A stretch of DNA of 6,943 bases from Bacteroidetes bacterium QS_8_68_15 (GTDB taxonomy: Bacteria > Bacteroidota > Rhodothermia > Rhodothermales > Salinibacteraceae): NCBI GenBank assembly GCA_003023245.1, contig PXTR01000072.1, positions 1 to 6,943 on the forward strand, read 5' to 3'. Every line of letters begins with the position of its first letter. The stretch's first letter is position 1. Shown here piece by piece: positions 5,484 to 6,943 of the stretch. The position numbers and the translations under genes are program-made. Under the pieces are notes generated by a model. That model searched no databases, was not told the DNA's origin, and worked only from the letters and a program-made list of their open reading frames with translations.

Positions 5484-5583
5484 TTTTGGGTGCGGGGGTG
5501 GGAGTGTGCGGGAGTGTGGGCGTTTTTTGTTTGCAGGCGCGTTTGCTGCGTGAAAACGACCAACGAACAACGACTCACGACAA
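5484..5583. repeat. Repeat-rich spacer between the dehydrogenase and Mth938-like genes
   Basis: Read on the plus strand, 5490-5520 is a G/T-rich degenerate repeat with the tandem 10-mers GGAGTGTGCG (5501-5510) and GGAGTGTGGG (5511-5520), flanked by T-runs at 5484-5487 and 5523-5528. From 5556 to 5583 the DNA is made of ACGACCAACGAACAACGACT-like units. On the minus strand these become a C/A-rich leader directly in front of the Mth938-like start and a GTCGTTGTTCGTTGG-type stretch behind the dehydrogenase stop. No ribosome binding site is seen. Confidence 0.5.
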
Positions 5584-6651
5584 TCAATACATCGCTTCGA
5601 CGCGGGCGTCCGGCTCGTCGGCGTGGCGGCGGAGGTACTCGACCATCTGCGGCGCGTACTCCGGCAGGCGCGGGCAGCGGACGCTTTCTTCGGCGAGCGC
5701 TTCGGCGGCGCGGCGGTTGTCGTAGTAGGCGGGAAAGTCGAAGTAGTCCACCAGCTGCGGCGTGAGGCCCAGGAGCAGGCCCAGCGGCGTCTGCACAGCC
5801 ACGCGCGCCAGCATCTGCGGTACGGGCACGAAGACGGCCTGTTTTCCCAGCAGCCGGAGGAAAAGCGACAGCATCTCGCTCGTGGTCAGCGGATCGGGGT
5901 CGGTGAGGTGGAAGACCGCGCCGGCGCGCCACGACTCGGTGAGGGCGACCATCGCCTCGGTCACGAAGTCCACGGGGACGATGTTGACGGGCTTATCACC
6001 GGCGCCGACGCGCGTCATCAGCGTGTAGGGCGGCAGGCGGCGCAGCGCGTTCAGCAAAACGTACGGGCCGTCGAACTTGTCGGTCGCGCCGGTCTGCGAA
6101 TCGCCGACGACGATGGCCGGACGGTAGATCACCGTCGGCAGCCGCGCGCGGCGCTCCTGCACGCAGACCTCGGCCTCGTACTTGGTTTTTTCGTAGTGGT
6201 TTTTGAAGCCCGCGCGGTGGCGCAGCTCGCCTTCGCAGATCTCGCCGGTACGCTTCCCCGACACGTAGGCGGTGCTCACGTAGGCGAAAATGTCCAGCCG
6301 CGCGCAGCACTCGAGAAAGTCGAGCACGTGGCGCGTGCCGTCGACGTTGACGCGGCGGCCCACGGCTTCGGGGATCGTCAGGTCGTATACGGCCGCCAGG
6401 TGGTAGGCGCGTTCGACCGCCGAGGTGAGCCGCGCCCGCTCGTCGCGGCCCAGCCCCAGGCCGGGCGCGGTAATGTCCCCTTCGACCAGCTCGGCGCGGC
6501 CGGCGAGGCCCCGCTCGCCGACGACGCGCTCGGCCGCTGCGCGAAACTTCGGCTGCACAAGCAGCGCAAAGCGCGCGCCGGGATGCTTTTCCGCCAAGCG
6601 CCGGAGCAGGCGCGTGCCCAGAAAGCCGGGAACGCCGGTGAGGAAAATCAT
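5584..6651 (-). CDS. Extended SDR oxidoreductase, fatty-acyl-CoA-reductase-like (NAD-binding 4 / male sterility type)
   Basis: A 355-residue NAD(P)-dependent reductase. The N-terminus has the Rossmann motif TGVPGFLG (5-12, pattern TGxxGFxG), then LVEGDI (55-60), AYHLAAVYDL (82-91), VNVDGTRHVL (101-110), FAYVSTAYVSGKRTG (122-136) with Ser126, and the catalytic pair Tyr153/Lys157 in NHYEKTKYEAE. TVIYRPAIVVGDSQTG (173-188) is the typical post-catalytic strand and substrate-side motif of the group that includes thioester reductase domains and fatty acyl-CoA reductases. The substrate-binding half (190-355) is complete, including VNIVPVDFVTEAMV and a DYFDFPAYYDNRRA segment often seen in long-chain reductase relatives. 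Likely substrates are lipid aldehydes or acyl thioesters, but this is inference; a sugar epimerase role is less likely. ATG 6651 sits right at the Rossmann strand, so no earlier start is needed. Confidence 0.85.
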   Translation of the reverse strand: MIFLTGVPGFLGTRLLRRLAEKHPGARFALLVQPKFRAAAERVVGERGLAGRAELVEGDITAPGLGLGRDERARLTSAVERAYHLAAVYDLTIPEAVGRRVNVDGTRHVLDFLECCARLDIFAYVSTAYVSGKRTGEICEGELRHRAGFKNHYEKTKYEAEVCVQERRARLPTVIYRPAIVVGDSQTGATDKFDGPYVLLNALRRLPPYTLMTRVGAGDKPVNIVPVDFVTEAMVALTESWRAGAVFHLTDPDPLTTSEMLSLFLRLLGKQAVFVPVPQMLARVAVQTPLGLLLGLTPQLVDYFDFPAYYDNRRAAEALAEESVRCPRLPEYAPQMVEYLRRHADEPDARVEAMY

Positions 6652-6709
6652 GTCGGTGTTTGGGCGTTATGGTATTGTGGTGTTATAGTGCTCAAAGAAG
6701 CGCAGGTTG
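6652..6709. repeat. G/T-rich degenerate repeat and possible promoter before the dehydrogenase
   Basis: On the plus strand, 6655-6690 reads GGTGTTTGGGCGTTATGG followed by TATTGTGGTGTTATAGTG, a degenerate repeat of GGTGTTAT-like units. Read on the minus strand as the dehydrogenase leader, TTTG (6693-6696) and TACCATAA (6667-6674) are 18 bases apart, a weak resemblance to the Bacteroidota -33 TTTG / -7 TAnnTTTG promoter. The -7 element is poor and very close to the start codon, so this is only a suggestion. Confidence 0.3.
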
Positions 6710-6840
6710 CTATTTCGTCCGAGGATGCCCCCCGGAAGCCAGCATCTGCGGCACAAACGCCCCGTCGGGCGGGTTGGGCAGGTACGGAAAGCCTCATCGA
6801 AAATCCCGCCGGTGCCGACGATAGCCGAAAGACGGTGAAC
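6710..6840 (-). pseudogene. Possible decayed gene fragment in the divergent intergenic region
   Basis: On the minus strand, 6713-6793 encodes 27 residues (starting GFPYLPNPPDGAFVPQMLAS) with mostly G or C in the third codon position, then a stop at 6710-6712. A stop (6794-6796) precedes it in its own frame, but the neighbouring frame upstream reads a coding-like RLSAIVGTGGIFDE up to 6793, so one frameshift would join the two. I do not recognise a family, and the piece is short. It may instead be ordinary non-coding sequence that looks coding by chance. Confidence 0.3.
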
Positions 6841-6857
6841 CCCTCGGTTCGAAAGAC

Positions 6858-6892
6858 CGCCGTCCGTCGTCCACCGTCCAGAACCCGCCGCC
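6858..6892. repeat. CCGTCC-type simple repeat before the last gene
   Basis: CCGCCGTCCGTCGTCCACCG followed by TCCAG is a degenerate repeat of GTCC(A/G)CC-like units just in front of ATG 6893. It is the same kind of low-complexity leader as before other genes in the window, though with a different unit. No Shine-Dalgarno sequence is present. Confidence 0.4.
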
Positions 6893-6943
6893 ATGCCCTC
6901 CGACGACGCCTCCGACCCCACGCCCCCCGGTTCGCGCCGCCCC
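6893..6943 (+). CDS. Start of an unidentified gene (3'-truncated by window)
   Basis: ATG 6893 opens a frame of 17 codons to the window end, MPSDDASDPTPPGSRRP. The polar, Asp- and Pro-rich start resembles the disordered N-termini of other proteins here, and the arrangement would be divergent from the dehydrogenase gene. Too little is visible to name a product, and the frame could be non-coding. Confidence 0.4.
   Translation, partial: MPSDDASDPTPPGSRRP

Noticed and set aside
6725..6838. 37-codon plus-strand small ORF starting MPPGSQHLRH
   Set aside because: No ribosome binding site, basic composition typical of the antisense of GC-rich coding DNA, and better explained as the opposite strand of the minus-strand relic.

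Overview
The window is GC-rich chromosomal DNA with dense coding and no recognisable mobile element, CRISPR array, tRNA or rRNA. Acidic proteins, the near absence of Shine-Dalgarno sequences before start codons, and a ccmB-ccmC-CcmD-like-ccmE order with a long tail-anchored CcmD-like protein point to the Bacteroidota/Rhodothermota side of the tree. A marine or halotolerant Rhodothermales-type organism is my best guess; this is inference from gene style, not from a marker gene.

Layout, left to right. Positions 1-193 are the 3' end of miaB (TRAM domain). A DUF4286-family gene follows (294-674) with a possible weak terminator at its end. A cytochrome c maturation block runs from 827 to 3300: ccmB (GTG start), ccmC, a CcmD-like small membrane protein and ccmE. 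Riboflavin synthase ribE (3388-4035) follows on the same strand. Directly behind ribE lies a start-less 50-codon remnant that matches the C-terminus of the next gene, a secreted lipoprotein (4374-5105). The lipoprotein is preceded by a perfect 16-bp sequence repeated at a 20-bp period. On the minus strand, converging on the lipoprotein with 15 bases between the stops, are a Mth938-like domain protein (5121-5483) and, upstream of it, an extended short-chain dehydrogenase of the fatty-acyl-CoA-reductase-like group (5584-6651). The last 292 bases hold a divergent intergenic region with a possible decayed gene fragment, and the first codons of a plus-strand gene at 6893.

How the genes work together: CcmC and the CcmD-like protein are expected to load heme onto CcmE, and CcmB is the membrane part of the CcmAB transporter that frees heme-loaded CcmE for delivery to apocytochrome c. 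The CcmE here carries Cys (CPSKY, C115/Y119) where the classical protein has the heme-binding His, so this looks like the rarer CxxxY class. ccmA, ccmF, ccmG and ccmH are not in the window.

The most interesting points are the Cys-type CcmE, the lipoprotein tail remnant wedged behind ribE, the 20-bp-period repeat in front of the lipoprotein, and a set of degenerate simple repeats that occupies many of the intergenic gaps.
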